A stretch of 64,000 nt of DNA, taken from contig NZ_CABEHV010000004.1 in assembly GCF_901542415.1 (NCBI RefSeq), forward strand, positions 372,001 to 436,000. The letters are read 5' to 3'. This document shows positions 41,801 through 50,162 of the stretch, piece after piece; position 1 is the first letter of the stretch, and each line of letters begins with the position of its first letter. Origin of the DNA: Streptococcus mitis. Its GTDB lineage: Bacteria > Bacillota > Bacilli > Lactobacillales > Streptococcaceae. The position numbers and the translations under genes were made by a program. Under the pieces are notes generated by a model. It saw nothing but the letters and a program-made list of their open reading frames with translations. It made no database searches and was not told the origin of the DNA.

Positions 41801-42004
41801 GAAGCCAAACTCAAAGAAGTAGAAGCTCTACTTGCTAAAGTAACGGATGCTAGTTTGAAAGACAATGTGACAGAGAGCCTATCTGGTTTACGAAATAATC
41901 TGAGTCTTCAAACCATGGATAATAATGGCATCATGGCAGAAGCAGAGAAACTACTTGCTTTGTTAAAAGGTAGTGAGTCAGTTACGACGAAACCAGAAGC
42001 ATAA
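38873..42004 (+). CDS. phtD: Histidine triad protein PhtD-like, expanded to seven triads
   Basis: Surface zinc-scavenging protein that also binds complement factor H in pneumococcus. 1043 residues: a short hydrophobic N-terminal export segment with a YxxG-containing early region (SYELGRYQ), then HxxHxH motifs starting at H83, H206, H316, H413, H527, H760 and H844, a helical stretch (about 640-720), and an acidic C-terminal tail with a coiled-coil-like end. Pneumococcal PhtD is about 840-850 residues with five triads, so this one is longer by one internal duplication of about 207 residues. Co-transcribed with adcAII (7-nt gap). Confidence 0.92.
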   Translation: MKINKKYVAGSVAVLALSVCSYELGRYQAGQVKKDSNRVAYIDGDQAGQKAENLTPDEVSKREGINAEQIVIKITDQGYVTSHGDHYHYYNGKVPYDAIISEELLMKDPNYQLKDSDIVNEIKGGYVIKVDGKYYVYLKDAAHADNIRTKEEIKRQKQEHSHNHNTSTDNAVAAARAQGRYTTDDGYIFNASDIIEDTGDAYIVPHGNHFHYIPKSDLSASELAAAQAFLSGKGSRLSTVEYRSSRGETRSNVRTSQSEAPQNPTTAPESQSEDLASLLQELYALPLSQRHVESDGLVFDPAQITKRTANGVAVPHGDHFHFIPYSQMSALEEKLARNLPIGGQPVQGHSDNTKPSSTDKPSSTPSSPIKPNFNLNTQAPNRGTGGAYTTDDGYVFSPTDVIEDTGDAFVVPHGNHFHYIPKSDLSAGELVAAQAYWNGKQGSHSATSSSKPSSNNPNPAPAQPSLTETPNLTVTPTYHQDQGEDIPTLLSELYAKPLSERHVESDGLVFDPAQIIKRTTNGVAVPHGDHYHFIPYSQMSPLEEKLARMIAVKGQNGNVLPSVTPLKPAPTTKPQAPAENKTTEFDVKQVVRKVGDGYIIEDKGVSRYVLAKDLAKDKIDTIENLLSKKTQETHALVAKKENVAPRDQEFYDKVYNLLAKAHKALSENKGRVSDFQALDKLAERLNDESSNKGKLVDDLLAFLAPITHPERLGKPNAQIAYTDDEIKLAKIAGKYTTEDGYIFDTRDITSDEGDAYVTPHMTHSHWIKKESLSEAERVAAQAYAKEKGLTPPSTENQGSGNTEVKGVEAIYNKVKAAKKIPLDHIPYNLQHTVEVKNGSLIIPHYDHYHNIKFGWFDEGLYEAPKGYSLEDLFATVKYYVEHPEERPHSDNGWGNASDLVRKNKADQDSKSDEDKEDRHESDESTRPESNEKENHTGSTPSVDNLYKPSTDEDETEEVSKDTTDEAEVPQVETEKVEAKLKEVEALLAKVTDASLKDNVTESLSGLRNNLSLQTMDNNGIMAEAEKLLALLKGSESVTTKPEA
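39410..40651 (+). repeat. Internal 621-bp duplication in phtD
   Basis: The segment beginning at TATACAACGG (39412) recurs at 40033, offset 621 bp (207 codons). Each copy carries an HGNHFHYI triad and an HGD-H-[FY]-HFI triad plus the ESDGLVFDPAQI stretch. The copies have diverged at synonymous and linker positions. Outer limits are approximate. Confidence 0.75.
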
Positions 42005-42082
42005 GTTTATCCTATTAAATCAATATGATGTAAGAGTCAGTAGCAATACTGGCTTTTATTTTTTTAAAATGACATAAAAATC

Positions 42083-42111
42083 TTGACAGATAAACTTAAA
42101 AAAGGTAAACT
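42083..42111 (+). promoter_or_regulatory. Promoter of phtE
   Basis: TTGACA, exact 17-nt spacer, TAAACT. It gives phtE its own start in addition to any read-through from phtD. Confidence 0.78.
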
Positions 42112-42112
42112 A

Positions 42113-42148
42113 TTTACTGGTTAATTAAATGGTTAAATAACCGGTTTA
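42113..42148 (+). promoter_or_regulatory. Three abutting AdcR boxes upstream of phtE
   Basis: TTTACTGGTTAA (42113-42124), TTAAATGGTTAA (42125-42136) and ATAACCGGTTTA (42137-42148) fit TTAACYRGTTAA to different degrees and are joined end to end from the -10 into the leader. A further half-match (CTGTTTAACC) follows about 10 nt on. Confidence 0.78.
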
Positions 42149-42215
42149 GAAAAACTGTTTAACCGATAAAAAGAAGTTAAGAAAAAGCTTCATCATTTAT
42201 TGAAATGAGGGATTT

Positions 42216-45200
42216 ATGAAATTCAGTAAAAAGTATATAGCAGCTGGATCAGCTGTTATCGTATCCTTGAGTCTTTGTGTCTATGCACTGAACCAGCATC
42301 GTTCGCAGGAAAATAAAGACAATAATCGTGTTTCTTATGTGGATGGCAGCCAGTCAAGTCAGAAAAGTGAAAACTTGACACCAGATCAGGTTAGCCAGAA
42401 AGAAGGAATTCAGGCTGAGCAAATTGTCATCAAAATTACAGATCAGGGCTATGTGACGTTACACGGTGATCACTATCATTACTATAATGGGAAAGTTCCT
42501 TATGATGCCCTCTTTAGTGAAGAACTTTTGATGAAGGATCCAAACTACCAACTTAAGGATGGAGATATTGTCAATGAGGTCAAGGGTGGTTATATCATCA
42601 AGGTCGATGGAAAATATTATGTTTACCTGAAAGATGCAGCTCATGCTGATAATGTTCGAACCAAAGATGAAATCAATCGTCAAAAACAAGAACACGTCAA
42701 AGATAATGAGAAGGTCAGCTCTGATGTTGCTATAGCAAGGTCTCAGGGACGCTATACGACAGATGATGGTTATGTCTTTAATCCAGCTGATATTATTGAA
42801 GATACTGGTGATGCTTATATCGTTCCTCACGGAGGACACTATCACTACATTCCAAAAAGTGATTTGTCTGCTAGTGAATTAGCAGCCGCTAAAGCTCATC
42901 TGGCTGGTAAAAATACGCAACCGAGCCAGTTAAGCTATTCTTCAGCAGTTAGTGACAATAACACGCAATCTGTAGCACAAGGCTCAACTAGCAAGCTAGA
43001 AAGCAAAGTTGAAAATCTCCAAAGTTTATTGAAAGAACTCTACGATTCACCTAGCGACAAACGTTACAGTGAATCAGATGGTCTGGTCTTTGACCCTGCT
43101 AAGATTATCAGTCGTACACCAAATGGAGTTGCGATTCCGCATGGTGACCATTATCACTTTATTCCTTACAGCAAGCTCTCTCCTTTAGAAGAAAAGATTG
43201 CTAGAATGGTGCCTATCGGTGGAACTGGTTCTACGATTTCTACAAATGAAAAACCTAATGAAGTAGCGTCTAGTCTAGGAAGTCTTCCAAGTAATCCATC
43301 TATATTGAATAATGCTTCTTCAACGTTAAATAAGGAAATTCCTTCAACATCTGATGGTTATATCTTTAATCCTAAAGATATTGTCGAAGAAACTGCTACA
43401 GCTTATATCGTCAGACATGGTGATCATTTCCATTACATTCCTAAGTCGAATCAAATTGGACAACCGACTCTTCCAAACAATGGTCTAACAACACCTTCTC
43501 CATCTCTTCCAATCAATCCTGGTGTTTCACATGAGGAACATGAAGAAGGTGGACACGGCTTTGATGCTAATCGTATTATTGCGGAAGATGAGTCAGGATT
43601 TATCATGTCACATGGTGACCATAATCATTACTTCTTCAAGAAGGACTTGACAGCAGACCAAATCAAGGCAGCGCAAGACCACTTGAAAGGGGTAAATGCA
43701 GCAACACCAAATCCAGTTCATGATGACGATCACGATGAAGATCATCATGGACATCATCATGATGAAGACCATGATCACGGTTTTGATGCCAATCGTGTCA
43801 TCAGTGAGGATGAACAAGGCTTTGTCATGAGTCACGGCGACCATAATCATTACTTCTTCAAGAAGGATTTGACAGCTGATCAAATCAAGGCAGCGCAAGA
43901 CCACTTGAAAGGGGTAAATGCAGCAACACCAAATCCAGTTCATGATGACGATCACGATGAAGATCATCATGGACACCATCATGATGAAGACCATGATCAC
44001 GGTTTTGATGCCAATCGTGTCATCAGTGAGGATGAACAAGGCTTTGTCATGTCACATGGAGATCACAATCATTACTTCTTCAAGAAAGATTTGACAGCAG
44101 AGCAAATTAAGGCAGCTCAGGATCATTTGAAAACACATCATGATGCAGAGCCTGTAAAACCTCTTGCTAAAACGGTAGAGTCTTTCTCAAAAGATGCTAG
44201 CGATGAAGAAAAGATTGCTTATATCTCTAAAACTTATGGTGTTCCACTTGAAGCGATTAGAATTTCAAACGGATTCTTTGTCTTTGGAAATCCAGACCAA
44301 GCCTACGATCCAACTCATATCCACCCATATGCTGTTCGTAAGGAACATGTTCGTTTGCCACTCCAAACTGGCAATCCAGAACTTGATTTCCTAAACGAAC
44401 TCTATACCACTGCTTTGCGAGATGGTGTGTCTCCTTATAGCTTACAGGTAGAAAATGGTAGTTTTGTGATTCCTCATGGCGACCATAATCACTACATCAA
44501 GGTTCAAACGAAGGGCTATGAAGTAGCTTTGAAAAACAAGATTCCAGCCCTACAATCCAATTATCAACCTGGAGCTTTTGATGAGAAGGCAGTCTTGGAA
44601 AAAGTAGATCAACTTCTAGCTGATAGCAGAAGTATCTACAAAGACAAGCCTATCGAACAAAGACAGATTGAGTTAGCCTTAGGTCAGTTTACTGAAAACA
44701 TGAAGAAACTGGCAACTAACTCTACAGCAGGTTATCTTGCAACACTGGATCTCTTTGATAAGCAATATATCCATATTGATGAAAGTGTCAAACCTGTTGA
44801 AACAAGCGCTCTAGATAAGAAATATCAGGCCTTGATTGATAAAATCAATACCTTGGATACAGACTCTTATGGACTTCCTAAGAAAGACCTTCTCGTTCGA
44901 CTCCAAGAAGCTAAATTGGCTAAAGATGAGGCTGCTTTAGTAGCGGTTGAATCACAACTTCAAGCTCTTCAAGACTTTAATGATCGAACAGGTGTTACAA
45001 CTGTAGAATACATCAAGTACTTCTACGAACACGTAAATGACGGTCGTTTGAGTGATGAACTTCGAAACAAAGTAGCTCAGTTGACTTGGACCTTGTATCA
45101 ATCTCAATCCTTCCTTAAGGCAGCAGAATTGAACAAATTATTCCCAAGTATCTATCAGGCAAAACAAGAAGTGGAAGAAGCTTTGAAAGCTCAGCCAACT

Positions 45201-45983
45201 ACTGCGAAATCAAGTCAGACAGTTCTAGATACTGAAAAAGTTGATAATCAAAGTGCCAAGACAGCTATTTATGGCTTCTTGAAAGAATTGTACGGAGACT
45301 TTATGCCTGAAGAGCATGTGAATCATGTCAGCAAGGAACAAGTAGAAAATCTCTTGAGCAAGGCAAATCAACTCTTGGAACAAATCCAAGAAGAAGGAAT
45401 CAGACAATCCTTGGCAGAAGAAGTAGAAAATCTCAAAGTTGCTACAAACAAGGCTGATGCAGACTTGGATGAAGTAAATAGTCAGGTAAAAGATGTATTG
45501 ACTCGTATCGCTAGCGCCCTTCAACAAGAGAAAGAAAATGCAGAGCAAGATCCTCAGACACTTGTACTCTATCAAAAACTTTACGATATCCTCATGTCAC
45601 TTCACGCTTACTTAGAAAACAATAAGGGTTCTGATGAGGACTTTGATAAGGTAGATGCTTTACTAGATCAACTTTCTGCTAAGAGTAAAGATAAGGCTGC
45701 TTTACTTGAATTGACAAAAGCTATTCTGATCTTGAATCAAGAAATCAAGTCAAAATCAAGCGCAAGTGAAGAAACAACTCCAGCAACAAATGCCGAGGCA
45801 AATGGTGATAAGACAAGTGCTGAGAACCAACCAAACGCAGCTGCAGAATCTAACAGTGAAACTGCCAGCGACGAAAACAAACCGAGCAACTCAACAGATT
45901 CTAAACCTGCTGAATCAACTTCAGAAAAGGAAACAACAGAATCTACAACAAGTACTGGAAATCAAGAAAAACCAGCAGAATAA
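42216..45983 (+). CDS. phtE: Histidine triad protein PhtE-like, expanded
   Basis: Surface zinc-binding protein, 1255 residues; pneumococcal PhtE is about 1039 with six triads. N-terminal export segment like phtD. HxxHxH motifs start at H83, H205, H309, H401, H466, H540, H614 and H754 (eight). Residues about 447-640 hold three 74-residue units separated by His/Asp-rich linkers (HDEDHHGHHHDEDHDHG). Long helical C-terminal half (about 780-1190) and a Ser/Glu/Thr-rich, low-complexity tail without LPXTG. Leader of about 98 nt with GAGGGA RBS. Last gene of the zinc locus. Confidence 0.92.
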   Translation: MKFSKKYIAAGSAVIVSLSLCVYALNQHRSQENKDNNRVSYVDGSQSSQKSENLTPDQVSQKEGIQAEQIVIKITDQGYVTLHGDHYHYYNGKVPYDALFSEELLMKDPNYQLKDGDIVNEVKGGYIIKVDGKYYVYLKDAAHADNVRTKDEINRQKQEHVKDNEKVSSDVAIARSQGRYTTDDGYVFNPADIIEDTGDAYIVPHGGHYHYIPKSDLSASELAAAKAHLAGKNTQPSQLSYSSAVSDNNTQSVAQGSTSKLESKVENLQSLLKELYDSPSDKRYSESDGLVFDPAKIISRTPNGVAIPHGDHYHFIPYSKLSPLEEKIARMVPIGGTGSTISTNEKPNEVASSLGSLPSNPSILNNASSTLNKEIPSTSDGYIFNPKDIVEETATAYIVRHGDHFHYIPKSNQIGQPTLPNNGLTTPSPSLPINPGVSHEEHEEGGHGFDANRIIAEDESGFIMSHGDHNHYFFKKDLTADQIKAAQDHLKGVNAATPNPVHDDDHDEDHHGHHHDEDHDHGFDANRVISEDEQGFVMSHGDHNHYFFKKDLTADQIKAAQDHLKGVNAATPNPVHDDDHDEDHHGHHHDEDHDHGFDANRVISEDEQGFVMSHGDHNHYFFKKDLTAEQIKAAQDHLKTHHDAEPVKPLAKTVESFSKDASDEEKIAYISKTYGVPLEAIRISNGFFVFGNPDQAYDPTHIHPYAVRKEHVRLPLQTGNPELDFLNELYTTALRDGVSPYSLQVENGSFVIPHGDHNHYIKVQTKGYEVALKNKIPALQSNYQPGAFDEKAVLEKVDQLLADSRSIYKDKPIEQRQIELALGQFTENMKKLATNSTAGYLATLDLFDKQYIHIDESVKPVETSALDKKYQALIDKINTLDTDSYGLPKKDLLVRLQEAKLAKDEAALVAVESQLQALQDFNDRTGVTTVEYIKYFYEHVNDGRLSDELRNKVAQLTWTLYQSQSFLKAAELNKLFPSIYQAKQEVEEALKAQPTTAKSSQTVLDTEKVDNQSAKTAIYGFLKELYGDFMPEEHVNHVSKEQVENLLSKANQLLEQIQEEGIRQSLAEEVENLKVATNKADADLDEVNSQVKDVLTRIASALQQEKENAEQDPQTLVLYQKLYDILMSLHAYLENNKGSDEDFDKVDALLDQLSAKSKDKAALLELTKAILILNQEIKSKSSASEETTPATNAEANGDKTSAENQPNAAAESNSETASDENKPSNSTDSKPAESTSEKETTESTTSTGNQEKPAE
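43554..44132 (+). repeat. Tandem 222-bp repeats in phtE (2.6 units)
   Basis: Units start at 43554, 43776 and 43998 (CACGG followed by TTTGATGC). Units 1 and 2 share long stretches of identical DNA, including the whole AAAGGGGTAAATGCAGCAAC linker part; units 2 and 3 share the GATGAACAAGGCTTTGTCAT part. In frame: 74 codons each. Confidence 0.9.
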
Positions 45984-45987
45984 AAAG

Positions 45988-46020
45988 AAAGGCGAAGTAG
46001 CTAAGCTACCTCGTCTTTTT
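45988..46020. terminator. Bidirectional terminator between phtE and pepT
   Basis: AAAGGCGAAGTAGC TAA GCTACCTCGTCTTTTT; A-tract and T-tract on opposite sides, between convergent genes. Confidence 0.85.
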
Positions 46021-47242
46021 AGTCTTTATAAGCTACGATACCAATGATGGTATCAACTGCACGTTCCATGGTCTGAAGACTGACGTATTCAAAACGTCCA
46101 TGCATATTTTCTCCTCCCGCAAAGATATTAGGAGTTGGGATTCCCATAAAGGAAATCTTAGAGCCGTCTGTCCCTCCACGGATTGGTTCGATTATAGGAG
46201 TAATCCCCAAATCTTCCATAACGGCTTTAGCAATGGTAATTGGAGTCATATCTTTTTCAATGACTTCTTTCATATTATAGTACTGATCTGTTAAGTTTAG
46301 GGTGACACGGTCGCTACCAAGTTCTTGATTCATCTTATCAGCGATAGACTGCATTGCTGCTTTACGAGCTTCAAAGGCATTTTTTTCAAAATCACGAATG
46401 ATGTAGTTTGCACTCGCCTCTTCGACACTACCTGTCACATCCATAAGATGATAGAAACCTTGGTAGCCATCAGTTAACTCAGGTCGGTCATTCTCTGGAA
46501 GTTGATTATGAAAATCAATTGCTAGCTGGAGGGCGTTGACCATTTGCCCTTTGGCAGTACCAGGGTGGACATTACGTCCTTGGAAATGCACTTCAGCCCC
46601 AGCTGCTGAGAAGGTCTCGTACTGAAGTTCGCCCAGTGGACCACCATCAACAGTGTAGGCAAAATCCACATCAAAATCATCTGCATCAAATTTATTAGCA
46701 CCAACACCGATTTCCTCATCTGGACCAAAACCAACACGAATCTCACAGTGTTTGATTTCAGGGTGAGCAGTTAGATATTCAATGGCTGTCATAATCTCAG
46801 CAATACCAGACTTGTCATCAGCCCCTAGCAAGGTTGTTCCGTCGGTTGTGATGAGCGTTTGTCCTGGATATTTTTCAAGACTCTTGAAGTCGGCTGGATC
46901 TAGTTTAAAACCAGAATTTCCTAGTTCAATCACACCACCATCGTAGTTTTCAATTACCTGGGGATTAACTCCTTCGGCATTAAAGTCAGCAGTATCCATG
47001 TGAGATATAAAGCCAATCTTACGTGTTAAAGATGGATCATTGGCTGGTAAGGTCCCAATTGCAAAACCATTTGGTAGATAATAAACATTTTGTAATCCAA
47101 CACGTTTCATTTCAGGAATAAGAACATTTGTAGCAAAATCTACCTGACTCTGCGTACTTGGAGTAGTAGTAGAGCGTTCATCAGAGCGCGTGTTGACCTT
47201 AACGTAGGTTAAGAAGCGGTCCAAGAGATTTGGATAAGTCAT
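46019..47242 (-). CDS. pepT: Peptidase T (aminotripeptidase)
   Basis: Zinc metallopeptidase (M20B) releasing N-terminal residues from tripeptides in the cytoplasm. 407 residues: SHMDTADF (about 77-84) and [12 protein letters not shown] with the metal-bridging Asp, GFGPDEEIG with catalytic Glu, [25 protein letters not shown] and a late GGTDGS. RBS AAGGAG. Minus-strand promoter TTGTTT-17-TACAAT lies at about 47270-47300. Confidence 0.95.
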   Translation of the reverse strand: MTYPNLLDRFLTYVKVNTRSDERSTTTPSTQSQVDFATNVLIPEMKRVGLQNVYYLPNGFAIGTLPANDPSLTRKIGFISHMDTADFNAEGVNPQVIENYDGGVIELGNSGFKLDPADFKSLEKYPGQTLITTDGTTLLGADDKSGIAEIMTAIEYLTAHPEIKHCEIRVGFGPDEEIGVGANKFDADDFDVDFAYTVDGGPLGELQYETFSAAGAEVHFQGRNVHPGTAKGQMVNALQLAIDFHNQLPENDRPELTDGYQGFYHLMDVTGSVEEASANYIIRDFEKNAFEARKAAMQSIADKMNQELGSDRVTLNLTDQYYNMKEVIEKDMTPITIAKAVMEDLGITPIIEPIRGGTDGSKISFMGIPTPNIFAGGENMHGRFEYVSLQTMERAVDTIIGIVAYKD

Positions 47243-47395
47243 AAAAAACTCCTTTTGAATTCATTTTTTCCATTGTATCATAGAAAAGAGAGAAAAACAA
47301 AAGACTGAAGTTAGGGAAATTCACTATGTTGGCGTTTACTTATTAATGAATTAATGATAAAATAAACTTGATAAAAATATCACAAGGAAGCAATT

Positions 47396-48490
47396 ATGAA
47401 AAAAGCAATTTTAATGATGACTTTCGGTTCGCCAGAAGAGATTACCTTTGAAGGTGTGGCTGATTTTTTCACAAATATTCGTCGTGGAGTGAGACCTCAA
47501 GACCACGAGATTCAAACTCTCTATGATAATTATGTACTAATTGGAGGGACGCCTCTGCAAAGAATTACGCGCGAAGAGGTTGCCTTGGTAGAAGCTAGGC
47601 TAGGAAATGAATATAGTGTCTATTTTGCCAATAAGTTTTCTAGACCCTTTATCCTAGACGTGATTGGTCAGATGGAAGCAGACGGAATCGAGCAATGTAT
47701 TTGTTTGATTTTGGAGCCTCATTATTCTTTTTACTCTGTCATGGGTTATGAGAAATTTTTAGAAAGCAAGCAAATTCAGTTTTTGGTCATTAAGGACTGG
47801 TATCAAGAAGAGGCCTTGCTAAACTATTGGGCAGATGAAATTACTAAGATTTTAAAAGATGAAGTGAAGCAAGATAGCTTTAAAGTCATCTTTTCAGCCC
47901 ATAGTGTACCTATTTTTGCCTTGGATTTTGGTGACCCCTATATCGACCAAATTTTTGAAAATAGCAAGTTAGTCGCTGAAAAACTAGGCTTGAGTTCAGA
48001 GCAATATACTAACACTTGGCAGAGTGAAAGTGATATCGGGATTCCATGGATTAAGCCAGATGTCTTGGAGTATCTCAGAGAACAGAAAGAACATCCAGAC
48101 CATTATATTTTTGTTCCCATCAGCTTCATTAGCGAGCATATTGAAGTCTTGTTTGACAATGATGTGGAATGTTATGACTTATGTCAGGAATTTGGGGTAA
48201 ACTACCATCGTCCACCAATGCCAAATACAGATTCTCGTTTGATTGATGCCTTGGTTAATACAGTCAGAGCTAATGAGGACAAAGAGTTTAAGGAATTTCT
48301 CCCAGAAGAAGAAACCTTTGATGAGTTAGTTCCTTCAGATGAGACTAAAAATATCTTGGCCGAATCTCAAGATTTACAAATGCCGGAATTTGTGAAAAAA
48401 CTGATTGAGAAAAAAGGTCGTGAAAATGTTAAGATGCCTTATCTTATTAAGAAAATGCTTGAGAAAGCAGGCAAGTTACCGAAAGAGTAA
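47396..48490 (+). CDS. hemH: Ferrochelatase-family protein HemH
   Basis: Inserts Fe2+ into a porphyrin. 364 residues, chelatase fold: N-terminal [34 protein letters not shown] and the conserved histidine H169 in FSAHSVP, then [15 protein letters not shown] and [12 protein letters not shown]. Residues after about 300 form an unusual charged extension. Streptococci lack the rest of the haem pathway, so its substrate must come from outside or its role differs. RBS CAAGGAAG. Confidence 0.9.
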   Translation: MKKAILMMTFGSPEEITFEGVADFFTNIRRGVRPQDHEIQTLYDNYVLIGGTPLQRITREEVALVEARLGNEYSVYFANKFSRPFILDVIGQMEADGIEQCICLILEPHYSFYSVMGYEKFLESKQIQFLVIKDWYQEEALLNYWADEITKILKDEVKQDSFKVIFSAHSVPIFALDFGDPYIDQIFENSKLVAEKLGLSSEQYTNTWQSESDIGIPWIKPDVLEYLREQKEHPDHYIFVPISFISEHIEVLFDNDVECYDLCQEFGVNYHRPPMPNTDSRLIDALVNTVRANEDKEFKEFLPEEETFDELVPSDETKNILAESQDLQMPEFVKKLIEKKGRENVKMPYLIKKMLEKAGKLPKE

Positions 48491-48496
48491 AAAGAA

Positions 48497-48527
48497 AAAA
48501 GGATTTAGCTTTGTGCTAGATCCTTTT
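48497..48527. terminator. Bidirectional terminator between hemH and mscL
   Basis: AAAAGGATTTAGC / GCTAGATCCTTTT stem between convergent genes. Confidence 0.8.
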
Positions 48528-48533
48528 AATCGA

Positions 48534-48920
48534 TTATTTTTTCTCAAGAAGAGCTTTGATTTCTTGAAGTACTTCCAACTCAGTTGGACCAGCTGGAGCT
48601 TCCTCAGTAGCTTCTTCTTTCTTAGTAAGGCTTTGAGCTTTTTCAATACCTTTGATAACGAAGAAGAGAACAGTACCGATAACTAGGAAGTTGATCACAG
48701 CGCTCAAGAATTTACCATATGTAACACCATTCCAAGCAAGCTCAGCGATGTTTTGTACTTTCGCAGCTTCCAAGGCTGGATTCAAAATAAGTGGAGTGAT
48801 GATATCGTTAACAAGTGATGTAACGATTGCACCAAAAGCAGTGGCAATGATCACACCGACAGCAAGGTCAACAACGTTACCACGAAGCAAAAATGCTTTA
48901 AGATCTTTTAACATTTTCAT
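48534..48920 (-). CDS. mscL: Large-conductance mechanosensitive channel MscL
   Basis: Opens on membrane tension to protect against osmotic downshock. 128 residues from the ATG at 48920 (AAAGGAA RBS); Met3 is a possible alternative start. N-terminal amphipathic FLLRGNVVDLAVGVIIATAF (pore helix TM1), TSLVNDIITPLI, TM2 about 72-95 and a charged coiled-coil tail. Confidence 0.95.
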   Translation of the reverse strand: MKMLKDLKAFLLRGNVVDLAVGVIIATAFGAIVTSLVNDIITPLILNPALEAAKVQNIAELAWNGVTYGKFLSAVINFLVIGTVLFFVIKGIEKAQSLTKKEEATEEAPAGPTELEVLQEIKALLEKK

Positions 48921-48979
48921 AATTTCCTTTCAAAAAATTCTTACACTTAATTATATATTAATTAAGAAGTTCTTGCAAG

Positions 48980-49432
48980 CTATATGTTTAAATTTTTTCT
49001 TATTTTTTTAAAAATAAATACCTTACTAAAAATGTAATTGAGGATAATTATCAAGAATTGTGCAATAACTGTTTCAATACTGTTTACCCTATTAATATTA
49101 TTATTTACAAATTGCCCGATAATATTAGGAAACTGAGTTACAAAGAGAAAAGTTAAAAACAAGTCTAAAAGAAAAGTAGAAAGACGTGCTAGAGTAAATT
49201 TCACTAAACGGATTGGCCAATTCTGCCTAGCTTGCTTAAATACAATTGTATCATTTGTGATAAAAGCAAATAGGATACCGATACTATTTGCTAGTCCAGT
49301 TGCAAGGAGTTCTCTATGAGTTAGTTGATAAATGACTAATCGGGATAGAATCGAAACAAGAGTAGTTGCTATACCAAAAAAGAGGTAGGCAAAGAGTTCA
49401 TTATCCAAGAGAATTTGAATACATTTTTTCAT
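48980..49432 (-). CDS. GtrA-family membrane protein
   Basis: 150 residues with four hydrophobic helices. GtrA-like proteins are proposed flippases or accessory proteins for lipid-linked sugars; no glycosyltransferase gene is adjacent, so the function here is open. Landmarks: YLFFGIATTLVSILSRLVIY near 16-35, FAFITNDTIVFKQ near 55-67, ending NYIFSKVFIFKK. Predicted leaderless start at 49432. Confidence 0.85.
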   Translation of the reverse strand: MKKCIQILLDNELFAYLFFGIATTLVSILSRLVIYQLTHRELLATGLANSIGILFAFITNDTIVFKQARQNWPIRLVKFTLARLSTFLLDLFLTFLFVTQFPNIIGQFVNNNINRVNSIETVIAQFLIIILNYIFSKVFIFKKIRKNLNI

Positions 49433-49438
49433 GCTTTT

Positions 49439-49471
49439 AGTATAGCATAAAGCAGGCTATTGTGCTATACT
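49439..49471. promoter_or_regulatory. Divergent extended -10 pair for gtrA (-) and queT (+)
   Basis: AGTATAGCA ... TGCTATACT is a perfect 9-bp inverted repeat with a 15-bp gap. The left arm is the minus-strand -10 for gtrA (6 nt from its ATG, leaderless), the right arm (49463-49471) the plus-strand -10 for the preQ1 leader. Neither has a good -35. Confidence 0.7.
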
Positions 49472-49493
49472 AGTAAGGTTGATTCAAGCAACC

Positions 49494-49551
49494 CTTGGTG
49501 CTTAGCTTCTTTCACCAAGCATATTATACGCGGGAAACCGCCAAAGGAGAA
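49494..49551 (+). ncRNA. preQ1-II riboswitch (COG4708 motif)
   Basis: CTTGGTGCTTAGCTTCTTTC then ACCAAGC, ATATTATACGCGG and CCGCCAAAGGAGAA closely match the streptococcal preQ1 class II aptamer as I remember it. P2 is CTTGGTG / CACCAAG, and the small GCGG / CCGC hairpin follows. The 3' AAAGGAG is the queT RBS, so ligand binding should hide it and switch off translation. Confidence 0.9.
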
Positions 49552-49554
49552 GAG

Positions 49555-50064
49555 ATGAAAAAATTAACTATTCGTGACGTAGCAGATATTGCAATCGTCG
49601 CTGCTATCTATGTCGTTTTGACTGTTACACCGCCCCTAAATGCCATCAGCTATGGTGCTTATCAGTTTCGTATTTCAGAAATGATGAACTTTATGGCTTT
49701 TTACAATCCTAAGTACATCATCGGAGTTACCATTGGTTGTATGATTGCTAATTTCTTTAGCTTCGGACTCCTAGATGTTTTTGTTGGTGGTGGATCAACC
49801 TTAGTATTCCTCAGTCTAGGTGTTTGGCTTTTTGCAAAATACAGCAAGGATTATCTTTTTAATGGATTAATTCGAAAAGATCATTTCTTCTTTTCAATAT
49901 CCTTTTCAATTTCCATGTTTACCATCGCTGCAGAGTTGAATATCGTAGCGCAATTACCATTTTTCCTTACTTGGTTTACAACAGGAATTGGTGAATTTGT
50001 CTCATTGATTATTGGAGCGATTATTATCGGTAAAATTGGTCGTCGAATCGATTTAACTAAATAG
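49555..50064 (+). CDS. queT: Queuosine precursor transporter QueT
   Basis: 169 residues, five or six transmembrane helices. ECF-type S-component of the QueT family (COG4708/DUF988): LTIRDVADIAIVAAIYVVL, a PPLNAISYGAYQFRISEMMN motif near 33-52 and a GGGSTLVF turn. Takes up preQ1 or a relative for tRNA queuosine synthesis. Start at the ATG at 49555, since the earlier GTG at 49495 lies within the riboswitch. Confidence 0.93.
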   Translation: MKKLTIRDVADIAIVAAIYVVLTVTPPLNAISYGAYQFRISEMMNFMAFYNPKYIIGVTIGCMIANFFSFGLLDVFVGGGSTLVFLSLGVWLFAKYSKDYLFNGLIRKDHFFFSISFSISMFTIAAELNIVAQLPFFLTWFTTGIGEFVSLIIGAIIIGKIGRRIDLTK

Positions 50065-50072
50065 AAGAAGAC

Positions 50073-50101
50073 AAGCTAGGTAACTCTTACCTGGCTTTTC
50101 T
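50073..50101 (+). terminator. Terminator of queT
   Basis: AAGCTAGGTAA / TTACCTGGCTTTTCTT hairpin. Confidence 0.75.
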
Positions 50102-50123
50102 TATGGAAAATTTCTAAGGAAAC

Positions 50124-50152
50124 TTGACAAGTTTTTCTAACTATAGTATACT
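50124..50152 (+). promoter_or_regulatory. Promoter of tRNA-Thr
   Basis: TTGACA, exact 17-nt spacer, TATACT, ending 11 nt before the mature tRNA. Confidence 0.85.
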
Positions 50153-50162
50153 TTTTAAGTAA

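Noticed and set aside
43608..44039. Antisense reading frame rich in I/M/V across the phtE repeats
   Set aside because: It is the mirror of His/Asp codons (CAT/GAT read as ATG/ATC) in a low-complexity repeat, with no RBS; a shadow frame.
43554..44132. CRISPR-like repeat array
   Set aside because: The period is 222 bp, in frame and coding; no short direct repeat with unique spacers and no cas genes.
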